Shown here: positions 12,011 to 23,188 of the stretch, piece by piece | How positions within the stretch are numbered: position 1 is the first letter of the stretch | Layout of the letters: each line of letters begins with the position of its first letter | Source: Campylorhamphus procurvoides | Taxonomy: Eukaryota > Chordata > Aves > Passeriformes > Dendrocolaptidae | Assembly: GCA_013396655.1 (NCBI GenBank) | Contig: WBMV01006647.1 | Location: 2,017,938 to 2,081,937, forward strand | DNA length: 64,000 nt | Direction of reading: 5' to 3' | Program-made: the position numbers and the translations under genes | The notes under the pieces: generated by a model | What the model was told of the DNA's origin: nothing | Database searches by the model: none | What the model saw: only the letters and a program-made list of their open reading frames with translations

Positions 12011-15000
12011 CTCTGTGTGGATTTGTCCTGGGCTGGAGTGGAATATGTCCCTGGAAATGGTACAGCATAGGTCCTGTCCCTCTGAAGCACCAGGCAGCAG
12101 TAGGGCTGCAAGACTTACATTCTCTGGTGGAGGACCATCATTTTGTTATCCAACCCACAAGAATCCCCAAAATGGGCTGTAGATCTCAATATTTTTATTA
12201 AATTATTCTAATAGAGGTAAGGCTAAACCAACAACAGCATTCCCCTTTTTCTAGACAGATATTTCCTATCACTTCCCACCAAAATGTTACGTAGCAGATG
12301 ATCAATGAGTTAAAATGATTTCATTACATTGAAGGAGCAATTCAGTATTCCAAAATGTTACTAGCAAGAAGCTTAACTTTTACCACACTTTTCAATAAGT
12401 TCATAATTCTACATATCTGGTTTTTAAAGTGTAGTAATGACTTTTGTTGTTAGCAGACTCCCAAGGAAGGGGGAGGATTTGGCAGCCAAACTAATCTGAA
12501 TGAAACGTGAGAAATACAGAAATTAGACTTGATCTGAGAGGAAGGTTAAAATCATATAATCTCAGCTACATTTAAAACACTGATGTGTTGTAGATTACAA
12601 GCAGAATCACAATGAAAACCATAATATTTTAGTTTACATAATTTATTTCCTTCATGTTTTTCATTAGGTATTTCCACAGATCTGCCAAATACTGTTCACA
12701 GGTTTTACCAAGACACAGCACAAGTCTAAACAACCATAAATATATAGGGTCTCTATTAAATATATGAAGAACAGTTAATTTTAAAGAGCTGTGTGCAAGA
12801 GCATCCCCACCAGGGCACACATGGCAGGCTGTACACAGGAGTTCACCCCTCCTGCAGCACAGTGGCCTCTGAGATGAGCATGGCTTAGAGAAGTTCAATT
12901 TGTTGAGCTTCTTCCAGATCCCTTTCTGGGGATGATTATCCTTCTGTTTTAGGAAGGTGGCTGAACTCAGTGGCTGATTATTCTCTTGGCTTTCCCCCAT
13001 GGCCAGTGGTAATTGCCCGAGCACACACAGAAAGGATGAACAGTAGTTGGTGCTCTTTTTTTTGACACAAGAGGTAGAACTGACTGCTGTAATTTTGGAT
13101 TATGGTGATTGCTGAAAATATTTTTGAAATTTTATACTGTGGTTTGTTTTCAACCTAGAAGGAGCAGCATCTCTCCGGCAGTGCTGCCCTGCAGAGAGGG
13201 CTGTTTGTGTTACCAGCCTTCCTTGGCTGATCAGCTGCGGGGTGATATGTGAAAACACAGGCCAGGTTTTAATTGCCCTCTCCTTTGGAGGGGATGATTG
13301 CAGACTGTTGAATCCAAGCCTTATGGCTTCCTCACCCTGTTTTGCTGGCCTGCCTCCTTTGCTGCACTCCCCTCTATGTCTGGTTACACACAGAGATGAA
13401 TCTAATATTGCCTTATGCTGTACAGTGGCAGAGGCTGCCCAAAAAAAAATTATCCTTGCTAGCCCAACAATTTCCATGAGGCAACGCAGCTAATTCTTGT
13501 TCTAAATTCTACCATCATCAAACACAAGGTCACTCTCTGCATCCCTGTGAATCAGCTGAGAAGACGGGAACTAAAACATGTTGTGGTGGCCCAAAATCTT
13601 CGATTTAAATTGCAAATGTGCAAGGAAAGCGCCAGCTCAGTCCTTTAACTGTTGGTAATATACAGGAACTTAAAACTCTTCCCTTAGATGCAAATTCTGC
13701 GGCGTTTGACAGTGCAGAATGTTCCTTCCCTGGGAGTTTGGGAACTTAGTTAACCAGGCAACCACGTGGCCATCCATTCTAATTGGTAGCAATGCATTTG
13801 CATGTGCAGATGCAGCAGCTTTTGCAAGCCAAGGAACAGCCCAGAGTGGTTTTACACAGCACACACAGATGTGCTGGTGCTGCACAGGACACTCTGGTCA
13901 ATGCAGAACGGGGCAGGGACCCAGTGCTGGAGTCCCCAGACTGTTCTCTGTAGGTGTTTCCCAAAGTTTCTGACCCAGGAGGGACTGAACTCACCGTGCA
14001 GCAGCAGTGGAAACATTTTGTTTCAACAGAGACAGTTATCAGAAACTTGACTAAATTATTTGCATTAAAAAACCAAAATCAAGCACATTGTTGAGCCTCC
14101 TTGAACCTGCATAAATTAGAGCTGGCTCATTCCTCCGTGCTTTGTTCCCAATTGCTGTTACTTTCTTCTACAGACAAGAGTTTATTTTGGAAGTCACAAG
14201 TTCTTAGTTAAAACAGGTTTAACTATTTAGCATCGAATTCACCCACCTACATAAAACTCTCCAACTGTTGAAGTCAATAAAGGGACACTGTCAATTTTAA
14301 AACTGCACGTCTGTTTAAAAATCTCTTACCTTCTGTTGTCAGGAGTGAGCCCTGGGGTTGGGTACTTGAAAAGCATTCAGGAGAAAATAACTCCTTTGAG
14401 TATTTTGGTTTTCTTCCTAACTTGTCTGGGCCAACAACATGCACTGATGTCCCCACATGGATTCAGGCTGCAATGTGAGTGCTTTAGCTTTAAATGTATT
14501 TTTCTTTACCTAAGTGACTGCCTGCCCAGGTGATACTCTTAGTTTAAATACAGATATAAACTAAAAAGCAAACTTTCCATAGTGTCAGCCTAAAAGATGT
14601 GCAAGAGGCAAAGCTTTTTCTTCAGTATTGAACACCTTGTGGGACACCACACCTGCTCTGGGTCCCTTTGGCTTGACCCCTGCCCTTCAGCAGCAGCTTC
14701 CCATCTTCTGATATACTTGCCAAGAATTATTTCTTCCAAGTGCTGACCAGTACTGGGAGAAGAGATTTCAAGGGTTTCAGGGATGTGGAAGAAATAGAGG
14801 GAAAAGTAGGGGTAAATGACACAGCATTAACACTGTGCTCTAACTGAGCTAAACTCAGAAGATTTAAGGATATAAGAGATAAGGCAAAGGGAAACTAATG
14901 CTGTGAAGAAGTAAAGGAGAAGTTTTGTGGGAAAAGGCATGAAAAGCTGCTGTTAAAGACAGTATTATATTTTATATGCAGAAGGAGGCTTAGTTTGAAG

Positions 15001-15503
15001 TGGCGTGAAGTAGCAATGGTTTTTATGGAATTTTCATGCTTCTAAAGTGTTTGATTTTGCTAACTTAACCTTCTTCTAATGCTTTTTTTTTTAACATAAT
15101 ATAGAGATTTGGGATGTTTTATTTTTTTGTGAACTTAATGTATAATTCTGACTGACTCAGCTTTTAATTCGATTTCCTCTTCATAGTTCAGATTAGAGGA
15201 CTTAAATGAAGCAACATAAGTCAACTTCCCATCCTTTAACTGCAAAGCCATGGGAGAGTTTGGTAAAGTCAGCTTTCCCACAGCTTTCTCCCTGGCAGAA
15301 CGACTGCAAAGAAGAGGCAAGAAATGCTGAGGGGACGCTGGCAGGCAGTGGAGGAGCACCCCACAGCCCCAGTGCCTCAGGCTTCCCGGGCAGCACAGAG
15401 AGAAGCAGCCACAGGAGAAGCCAAAAGAAACTCCCAGGATGAACTCACTCGGTGGCTCATCTCCGTATTTTTGCATACTGATGTGTGCTAAAGGGCACAC
15501 ATA
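12011..15503. other. gene-free sequence
   Basis: Overlapping short ORFs on both strands at 12629-13493 and 13670-14050 have no recognisable domains. Two octamer-type motifs, ATTTGCAT, occur at 13796-13803 and 14058-14065. A 121-codon minus-strand frame at 15135-15500 and its opposing frames also match nothing I know. No transposon was recognised. Confidence 0.5.
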
Positions 15504-15539
15504 CTTCTCAAGGCAGGGGAAAGTTGCTGCCTTGAGAAG
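15504..15539. repeat. perfect 13-bp inverted repeat (hairpin)
   Basis: CTTCTCAAGGCAG at 15504-15516 and its exact reverse complement CTGCCTTGAGAAG at 15527-15539 are separated by a 10-nt spacer. Pairing stops immediately outside the stem. It is too short for a microRNA precursor and no poly-T tract follows. It may be a chance or replication-derived inverted duplication. Confidence 0.9.
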
Positions 15540-15766
15540 CAGAACTGTCTCTCAGGGCATTTGAGATGTTGTGTAAATTACCTACATAAAGCCCTGTTCT
15601 CCCCGTGCCCCTCTTTGCAGGTTCTAAATAAGCAAAGTGATGTGTCTCAGCAGTCGCATTTTTGGAACGAAGCCTAAGTGGGCACATCTCACTGTTCTCT
15701 TAATCTGTAAAAGAAGGTAGGATGTGTGTTTAGAAAAAGAGTGGAAAGGAGCATTTTGTTGTTTTC

Positions 15767-15776
15767 TTGTCTTTCT
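15767..15776 (+). repeat. possible left target-site duplication of the CR1
   Basis: TTGTCTTTCT here recurs at 16312-16321, immediately after the 3' tail of the intervening CR1. The two 10-bp copies are identical and bracket the LINE fragment. Confidence 0.55.
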
Positions 15777-16311
15777 GTGGTGCTCTGAATGCCAGCAGGT
15801 AGAGGGAAGTGATCCTGCCCCTTCATTTTGCTCTTGTGAGATCCCACAGTGCTGCCTCCAGCTCAGGAAGGACATGGAACTTCTGGGACAAGTCCAGAAG
15901 AGGCCACGAAGATGCTGTGGGGGCTGGAGCCCCTCTGCTATGAAGACAGGCTGGGAGAACCAAGGGTGTTCAGCATGGAGAAGGCTTTGGGAAGACCTGA
16001 GAGCCCTTTCCAGTGCCTAAAGGGGCTCCAGGAGTGCTGGAGAGGGACTTTGGACAAGGGATGGAGGGTCAGGACAAGGGGGAATGGCCTCACACTGACA
16101 GAGGGCAGGATTAAATAGTTATTAGAAAGAAATTCTTGCCTTTGAGGGTTGCCCAGTGAAGCTGTGGCTGTCCTATCCCTGGAAGTGTCCAAGGCCAGGT
16201 TGCACAGGGCTTGGAGCAACCTGGGATAGTGGAAGGTGTCTCTGCCCATGGCAGGGGATTTTGAATGAGATGGTCTTTAAGGTCCCTTCCAACCCAAACC
16301 CTTCTATGATT
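15777..16311 (+). mobile_element. CR1 LINE, 5'-truncated, plus orientation
   Basis: This is the 3' part of a CR1 non-LTR retrotransposon. It begins near CCAGCAGGTAGAGGGAAGTG, corresponding to the distal coding/3'-UTR region, and ends with GGTCCCTTCCAACCCAAA and a CTTCTATGAT tail. Characteristic CR1 stretches can be followed in order: GAAGGACATGGAACTTCTGG, GAGAGGGACTTTGGACAAGG, AAGAAATTCTTGCC and GGTGTCTCTGCCCATGGCAG. A short internal deletion near 15860 joins CCAGCTC to AGGAAGGACATGG. The copy cannot encode a working protein; open frames crossing it (15724-16491, both strands) are by-products. It is a dead copy of moderate age. Confidence 0.93.
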
Positions 16312-16321
16312 TTGTCTTTCT
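16312..16321 (+). repeat. possible right target-site duplication of the CR1
   Basis: An exact second copy of TTGTCTTTCT, directly after the CR1 tail. It pairs with 15767-15776. Confidence 0.55.
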
Positions 16322-17599
16322 CCAGTTTTATATTTTTAGGCATAGTAAGTTATAATAATGAAGACTCATGTCCTCTTCCACCTCCTAATTTAACTAAAGA
16401 AGATGTGAACAAACTAGTATTGACCCTGATAGACAGACAGATTAATGCCTATATAGAGAGAAAAGTGAGAGAAATGGACATAAACACATAAATGTATTAA
16501 GGCCCCTTTTGCAATCACAGTTCACTACATGTCACTAAAACTGCCTGAATAAATACAAACATTTAATGGAGCTCCTCTTCTAAGTAGAATTCCTTTCTCT
16601 GTAATTACCTGCAGAAGAGAGTTATCAGTCACCTAATATTTCTCTTCAGGACCAGCACAAGGGACGCTCATTCGAATTTCACTATCCCAGTGCACAAGAT
16701 AGGGGAATTTTTATCAATATCATGATATTTTCCCGAAAGACCTGATTTTAAAAGTGAATTATGCATACTGAAAATTCAGGGAAAAGGAAGGCTGAATGTC
16801 TATGGGAAGAACTTTTTCTCATATTCCAGCATAAGCAAGAATATTAATGAGCTTTCTGAATAAAGGAAAGAAGTTCTGTATTAGCTGACATTCATTTTTC
16901 CAAGAGATATAACTGCTGTACTTAATGCCTGATCTAAAGCCCTGTGAAATTTTGCTCACTTCATTGTACTCCCATCTTCTCTATGGAAGACCTACTTGGT
17001 CAAACAGTTAACAATTAATTAACTAAATTAAGTACTTTGGCCCCAACTTCTTTCCAGTAAGACTTGAGTAATAATAATTATATCAGTGTGTGACATATGT
17101 GCAGTGAAGTCAGCATTTGACATAATGCCTCCAAAGAAAGTTTCAGTGAAGTATGTACCATTAATGATGATAAAGCTGGGAGAAAAGGCTTAAAAATTGC
17201 ATTCTCTTACTTAGCAGATCTGATCCTGATGAGCACTGGGAGTCTGACAGATATATGTTTGACTCCAAAACATATGTGCCTCAGAGCTGCTGCAAGGCTC
17301 AATATCATTTTCTCATGATCTATTTTCTTAGGGACTTCAGCAAGGATGAGATAAGTTTATGGGCATGGGGAAGTAAAAGAGCTGTTATCACTTAATTATG
17401 GTACAGTTTTAGTGCACAGGGAAGACAGAACCAAACAGAAAAAAATTCACAGAAGTCTCCAAGCACAATGGGAGTGACAGACTTTTCATATGAGAGACAA
17501 AGAAATGCAGAAAAGTATTTCCTGTGCTATAATATGGAAAAGAAATATTCTAAATTGTCCGGAGAGGTTTGGAAAATGTGTTGCTTTCTGTTGCTGCTA
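16322..17599. other. gene-free AT-rich sequence
   Basis: Unique sequence. The first 170 bases carry the last 56 codons of an open frame (16156-16491) that starts inside the CR1. Its tail after the LINE is charged and helix-like (ending ERKVREMDINT) but matches nothing I recognise. The rest shows only scattered AT-rich motifs, such as the near-palindrome GTTAACAATTAATTAAC near 17007. Confidence 0.5.
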
Positions 17600-17860
17600 T
17601 TTCCACTCTAAGTAAGATTGGTGTACTTGAAAATTAAAATAGATTACATTAATTTGAACATTTTCCCCTGTTGTGACTTTATGACGCTCTCTGCTTTATT
17701 GGTGCAAAAAGCTGAACCTGCTCTGGGGGTTTGCTTAAGAGCCATTAGTGTAGCAGTAATTTACAGCCACCCAGAACCCTGCATTGAGCTCCTAATTGAT
17801 TGCTAATGTTGATGCGCTTGATTGGATGTCAAGTTATGTGTAAAATTTATTGAAATAATT
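17600..17860. promoter_or_regulatory. candidate conserved noncoding block rich in homeodomain sites
   Basis: The block contains a dense series of TAAT/ATTA cores, including GATTACATTAATTTG, GTAATTTACAG and CTAATTGATTGCTAATG. These are followed by TTGATTGGATGTC, a PBX/MEIS-like composite, and retained CpGs (ATGACGCT, GATGCGCTTG). It has no simple repeats and lacks transposon similarity. This is a plausible developmental enhancer or conserved noncoding element, inferred from motif clustering alone. A 62-codon frame across it is not convincing as coding. Confidence 0.28.
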
Positions 17861-18691
17861 CTGTTTCTTTCCTGTCTCTAACCCCACAGTCAGTAAATCG
17901 AACCAGATATGCAGGGTTGTTATATCTCCTTCCTCAGCCCTGATTTTTTACAGAAACTCCCACCAACTAAGACCTTCTCAGAGCATACAATCAGCATATC
18001 CTAGACCCCATTAGTAAAAATCAGCAAAAATACAATATTCTTGTGCTTTCTCATCTTCAAATATTTTACACAAAGGCATAAAAACACCACCAGCACCCAG
18101 AGCCAGAGCTACTATTCTGACATTTCAAATTTAACCTCCTGAGCTTTGCTATCAGCTGGAACATTATCTGTGGTACTTCTCCTTCCCCTGTGGGATGCTC
18201 AAGGTCCCCACGGTCTTTTAAACTGGGAGTTACAGGTGTTGAGTGCCCTGAATTCCCTGTGTGTGAACTCTGCACGGCACCTCTGGGAAAGGGCAACGTG
18301 CAGAAGGCAGAGGCACTGCAGATGTCACTGGCTGCTGTTCACAACAGCATGGTGCAGGATTTTTTTGTTCTGGGTGTTGCCTGTGCTCCAGGCCATGCTT
18401 GAAAGGATCAGCTGAGCAAAAAGGTTTTCAAATCCTAAAGGATGTTGCAGCTATTAATGCATATATATATTTATTTATATATATGTATTGACTCAGCAGT
18501 TGGAAAACTAGCTCTGAATCAAAACCGCAGAATGTTTTCCTGTTCTCTGACTGGTAGTGGGGGGGAAAGTTGTTTGCAAACATTTTAGAACAGCATTTGT
18601 TTCAATGATTTGAGCAGTGAAATAGAAGGAATAATAAAAGGAAACGTTTTTAAAAGGTTGGAATTCACGATCCCTGGCATGCATGTCCCAT
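17861..18691. other. gene-free sequence with an AT-dinucleotide patch
   Basis: Opposing short ORFs at 18066-18415 have no recognised domains. A (TA)n/TTTA low-complexity patch lies at about 18462-18488. Nothing else can be named. Confidence 0.5.
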
Positions 18692-19112
18692 GCAGGGAAA
18701 CAGAGCTGGGGAAGGATCTGGAGCACAAATCTGGTGAGGAGCAGCTGAGGGAGCTGGGGGGGCTCAACCTGGAGAAAAGGAGGGTCAGGGGGGACCTTCT
18801 CACTCTCTGCAACTCCCTGTCAGGAGGGTGAAGCCACATGGGGGTCGGGCTCTGCTCCCAGGGAACAAGGGACAGGATGAGAGCAAATGGCCTCAAGTTG
18901 TGCCAGGGGGTATTAAGGAAAATTTATTCACTTAAAGGATTGTCCTTCCCTAGCACAGGTGCTCAGGGCAGTGGCAGAGCCCCCTTCCCTGGAGGGATTT
19001 AAAAGACGCCAATGTGGCACTTGGGACTTCGTTTAGTGGTGGTCTTCACAGTGCTGGGTAATGGTTGGACTCAATGATCTTAAAGGTCATTTCCAAACTA
19101 AGTGATTCTATG
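18692..19112 (+). mobile_element. CR1 LINE, 5'-truncated, plus orientation, second subfamily
   Basis: A CR1 3' fragment, recognised from GAGCAGCTGAGGGAGCTGGG, CTCAACCTGGAGAAAAGG, GGGACAGGATGAGAGCAAAT, GGCCTCAAGTTGTGCCAGGG and TTCCCTGGAGGGATTTAAAA. It closes with GGTTGGACTCAATGATCTT, AAGGTCATTTCCAAACTAAG and a TGATTCTATGATCC tail. These diagnostic stretches differ from the 15.8-kb copy, so it belongs to a different CR1 subfamily. The left end is approximate and I saw no clear target-site duplication. It is non-coding; frames at 18585-18896 are shadows. Confidence 0.92.
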
Positions 19113-20528
19113 ATCCTATTCCATCAAAGATGGAGCAAACTGGAGAGGACATAGGAAGGACCTAATAATTTTTCAAACTGCTACAGAAGCATCTACAGCA
19201 TTGCTTGCATTCAAAACCTTGGAAACACTTTCTCTATTCATGGAACAGGTCACTTGTTAATCTAGAAAGAGGCAGAGATTCAAGAAATATTTTACATTCT
19301 TTATAATATCTTCTTCCTTTCCTCTCTAAAGATGAGCAAGAGAGATGAGAACGACTCATAAGAAAAATGAGTTCTGAGGGACAAGATCAGATTTGATCAA
19401 ATTGCCTTAAAAAGTGTCTTATTTTGGAGGGGATGTGGGATGATCTAATCTATACTTTTGTTTCAAAGATTAAGTGGAAAATTTAGTTTTCAAAAGCATT
19501 ACTATTACTAAGCAAACAGCAGAACTTTCCTTAAAGTCTGTGACGTGAAGATATCATTATTTATTTCATGAGCCTTTTTTTAATGTCCCTCCTGAGACAG
19601 CATCGGGATTGGAGCACTTATTCCCTGATTTCACAGGGATTTTACACATTTGCCTGCTCCCTCCCATGCCACATAAGCTGTGCAGAGCCCTCCCCAGCAG
19701 TGCAACGTGACAGAAACTCCACAGGGTAAATGCTAAAGAGCTTTTGCAACACCAACCTGCTTCCCAGGAGATCTCCCAAAGGAAAAGCCAAACTATCCTT
19801 CAGAGCCCAATTCAAGGCTTTCCATGAGTTTAAGATGTGTTTTATTTAAAGGATAGGTAATGCACAGTGGTATCATAAAAGAGAAAAACTTCACAGAAGC
19901 AGGAGACAGATCTGAAATTTATTCTTTTAAAATAAATTACAATATTGAATGAGGATATTTTGAATGAAACATTTTTCCACTTATCGTTGCAGGATTCTGC
20001 TGTCTAAACATCCTGTCCTGTACTGTCACTGTACTCATTTTTCAGCTGTCAGTGCCGAAGACACACAAACAGTGAAACAGCAGCATGCCTAAATTGGCTT
20101 ATATAATGATGAGTGGAGCAGAGTGAATAATTTAATAGGAACTATGTATCTGGAAAACCTATCTTTATGTTTTTCCTATTAACAGTACATCTGAAAGGAG
20201 TTCAGAATTTACATGAATTAATTCACAGTCTGATTCTGTTTGGAGAATTTTCAGCTTGCAGTCTCATCTAGAACACTTCTTTAGTAGGTGTTAATAGTTC
20301 ATGTCTGAGGGGAAGGCTGTCACAGCACTCGGTGCTGCTGCCTGGGAACTGAGAGAACACAATCACATCTGACAGGGATTTGCCCTTAATTTCTCTCTGC
20401 CTCTAACATCGACCTGAGAGATGCTGAGAACATCGTAGGCTTTTTCCAAAACTCAAAGGAAACTCCTTTCCTTGCAAAACTGGGGAAATCCTGGGAAAGT
20501 GGCTGTTTATGCTTCATATTCTTGGGTA
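19113..20528. other. gene-free AT-rich sequence
   Basis: Unique AT-rich sequence without ORFs of note, RNA genes or recognised repeats. Confidence 0.6.
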
Positions 20529-20541
20529 CCACCTAGTGGCA
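20529..20541 (-). promoter_or_regulatory. CTCF-like motif
   Basis: The minus strand reads GCCACTAGGTGGT, which matches the CTCF core pattern CCASYAGRKGGC except at the last base. A single-motif match without occupancy data is weak evidence. If bound, its orientation would be toward decreasing coordinates. Confidence 0.25.
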
Positions 20542-21057
20542 CCAACTTGGTTAACGATGGATGTAACTAATTTACAGAGTTTGGGGACCGTGATATCCTT
20601 AATACCTGATCTCTCAGTGGATTTCGAATGTGACCAAAAATAACAGCAGGAACCTACTGAAAAGAAATAGGACAGATGTTCACAGACTTATATAACAATA
20701 TTTATTCCCATGGCATCACAATAACCTGTGTCCATCACTTCCTTATAGTGGTCGCTGTGTTATTTTAAGACCTTTCCCTCAAATTGCAACCAATTGAATA
20801 GAAGATGAATAACTTTGAGAGTTTTTGCCAGTCTGCTACCACGGGCATGTTGTTATTCCCATGGAAAATACCTTCCAATTACACAGGAGCAGCACATCAG
20901 ACTCCTCCTGTGGGTTTGATGGAGCAGCCACCAGCCGTACAAACTATTTGCAGACAATGCAAAATGCCTTTATTTTACGGGTTCTTTCCCCAGCACCCTG
21001 AATGAAATGCATATCACTAACCTATTAAGTACAAATCGCTTAAAGATGCAAATTTTT
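20542..21057. other. gene-free sequence
   Basis: It carries an isolated CpG-containing stretch near 20555-20630 (AACGATGG, GACCGTGATAT, TTCGAATG) that might be conserved. A 66-codon chance frame lies at 20805-21005. Nothing can be identified. Confidence 0.45.
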
Positions 21058-21101
21058 TATGACTTGCTAAATGTTAATGTATGACTTGTAAAATGTTAAA
21101 G
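21058..21101 (+). repeat. 22-bp tandem duplication, two copies
   Basis: Two adjacent 22-bp units (21058-21079 and 21080-21101), both beginning TATGACTTG and sharing AAATGTTAA, differ at three positions. This is a local duplication that has started to diverge. Confidence 0.85.
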
Positions 21102-21169
21102 TAGTAAATAGCGTCTTTGAGCTCATACACACTAAATTTCATTCTGTAGCCCTAAGCATTTAAGGTAAC

Positions 21170-21345
21170 AGTCACAGGGCGTTAGTCGGAGAGATTTCCA
21201 TAATCTTCACTGACTTTAATTTATTATTGTTAAAAAAAAAAGATAATTAAGAGTTAATGTCAGTAGAATGGAAAAATAGGCCACTGTCAAAGGATAATGG
21301 TCTTCCACTAATAGGAGGCTGTTGAGACATTCTTTAAGAATAAAT
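21170..21345. promoter_or_regulatory. candidate conserved noncoding block
   Basis: The block contains GGGCGTTAGTCGG with two CpGs, then TTTAATTTATTATTG, AGATAATTAAGAGTTAATG (GATA plus homeodomain cores) and TCAAAGGATAATGG. An A-run of ten interrupts it. The composition resembles conserved regulatory DNA. Motif reading only. Confidence 0.2.
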
Positions 21346-22236
21346 GTTATGAAATATGAAACACATGGTACAATACCACAATGTGTAATTATAGCTATTT
21401 TATGTCAGGTGTTGCAAATGACTCCAGAAGATGGTATCAAAATCTGATTAATGTTTCTGCATTGGATACTTCTTGATTTATTGAGGTAATAACCAGCTGA
21501 GAAGGTCTCCTCACAAAACCAATTTATTTAAAGTTTGCCATAGAAGCTCCTATACACCCTGCTTTCCATCTGCTAGAATATTTCCTATATTTAGAATAAT
21601 ATACACATAGAAATGAAAGCCACCAAGTGGAATTTGTTCTGGCTGAAAATATCAGAGGCTGATATGGTTATTTGTTGAGAAGGGAGCCAGCAAGTTTCCA
21701 GAGAATATTGATGAATGGTCTCCAGATACACAGCAAAGAGGTAAATTCAGAGGTGTGAAATTATTGTGACTGCACCTGTGAAAACTAGCCATGAGTTTGA
21801 TCTGAAATGATATATTAGGAATATGTGGAGATAGCAAAGATATCCAGAGCTTAGGAACAAATACTCTAGTAAATCATGAAGGGCCTGGCATTAAAAAAAG
21901 AAAATACAGGTTCTCTTTATCCCCCCTAAGCTTAGCTATTTCAAAGCTATCTACATATTTAGCACCAAATTTTGATTCTGTTATTCATGGAATATATTAA
22001 TTTTCAAGGCTGTTTAGGAACTGGTTCTAGCTATCAGCTACAGCTTTTCCCTTCAGGTCACAAGACAGTAGATACGTTAAATATTTCCATCTTGTAGAAT
22101 AAAGACCATTCTGTTTCAATTTTTAATAACATTTTGAGATCTATTCCAAGCGTGATTTATTTAAATAAAAATCAATAGGCTTAGCTGCTTCTTTTGAATC
22201 ATTTAAGACAACATCTTTTCATTGGCTCTTCATCAG
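21346..22236. other. gene-free AT-rich sequence
   Basis: Nothing recognised beyond a 61-codon minus-strand chance frame at 21652-21837. Confidence 0.6.
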
Positions 22237-22580
22237 GGGCCAAATTCTGACCTGATTTATGCTCTAATTTACACTGCAACCCGTTGCCTTTAGAGGATTT
22301 GCACATTGCGTAAATTAGCACAGATTTGACTCCAGGGATCTTTGGTAAGTGGCATAAATTAAGAACAGGGAAAATCTGCTCTCTTTTAAAACCCCATAAA
22401 GGTCAATACAAAATCGAGAACAAGATACAGCCCCAAGTCTCTCAGTTAAAATGTATTAAAAGGATTCAGGGAGCAGTTTTATCCCCCCAGCCGCAATCTG
22501 CCCTCATTCTCCTGTCCCGTGGGGCTGCACTGACAATGTTATGAGGCAGATTTTGCCCCCCAAGAGAAGAATATTTCACT
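22237..22580 (+). repeat. probable relic of an ancient palindromic amniote repeat
   Basis: It starts GGGCCAAATTCTGACCTGAT and continues CTAATTTACACTGCAACCC, TTGCCTTTAGAGGATTTG and GCGTAAATTAGCACAGATTT. From memory, this order resembles a family of old, partly palindromic nonautonomous elements seen in turtle, crocodile and bird genomes; I cannot name the family. Arms TAATTTACACTGCAA and TTGCGTAAATTA form an imperfect inverted repeat. The right limit is uncertain: GCAGATTTTGCCCCCC near 22545 may be a second terminal fragment. Family assignment is inference. Confidence 0.4.
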
Positions 22581-22760
22581 TATTATGTTGACTTCTGACT
22601 TGGCTGATGGCACCTGGATCAGCTTGGGTAAAGGTGCCTGTGGCTGGAGCAACCTTTTTAATCGGCTGCGAGCACCTTCTGTCCGAGGGAAAGGATTTAT
22701 GCAATTGCTAATCTGGGCATTTCATTACAAGTATTAATATTTGAGGACATCTGAGACTTA
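22581..22760. promoter_or_regulatory. candidate conserved noncoding block
   Basis: Directly after the ancient-type repeat, this block carries CTTGGCTGATGGCACCTGG, TTTAATCGGCTGCGAGC with two CpGs, TTTATGCAATTGCTAATC and CATTACAAGTATTAATATT. It has E-box, octamer-like and homeodomain cores and no simple repeat. The neighbouring old repeat may have been partly exapted, but this is speculative. Confidence 0.22.
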
Positions 22761-23144
22761 TTCTGGAAGACAACTGCATAAAAAATTTAGCGGTACCAAG
22801 GAGCATTATTTCTTCTGGCTTTTTTTTTTTGTTTTATTTCTTTTTTTTAACAATGGAGGAGCTCCCTGCTGGCCAAGAGCACCTTGTCTCTGCCGTGCCG
22901 CTCGGTGTGCAGGGACACAGATATTTGTGGCCAGTGCCGAATGTTGGGCTCTCTCTGGGTAATCAATCACTTCCCCTTGGTCACCAGGATAGTCAGGGCA
23001 GGTTGCCTGCTGCCATTTGTGCTGACAGGGGCATTTTGGCAGGAGGAGGAAAGACACTAAAGATGAGATGTCCTTTAGCACTGCGCACGAGCAGAATGGA
23101 AGTTGTGGAGAGCTGTACTGGAACTATTAAGGTTAGTGCTGTTT
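22761..23144. other. gene-free sequence
   Basis: A T-rich tract near 22820-22849 is followed by a GC-richer patch with overlapping ORFs on both strands (22741-23152), none with recognisable domains. Confidence 0.5.
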
Positions 23145-23188
23145 CCCTGTAAGACATTGAGTCTCCCCCTGTAAGACATTGAGTCTCC
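23145..23188 (+). repeat. perfect 22-bp tandem duplication
   Basis: Two identical adjacent 22-bp units, 23145-23166 and 23167-23188, start CCCTGTAAGACATT and end GAGTCTCC. The lack of divergence indicates either a recent duplication or an assembly artefact. Confidence 0.95.

Noticed and set aside
15504..15539. Hairpin as a microRNA precursor
   Set aside because: A 13-bp stem without extension is far short of a pre-miRNA stem.
15724..16491. Several ORFs on both strands, including one running out of the CR1 with a helix-like tail
   Set aside because: They read through CR1 LINE DNA. The unique tail alone is too short to support an exon.
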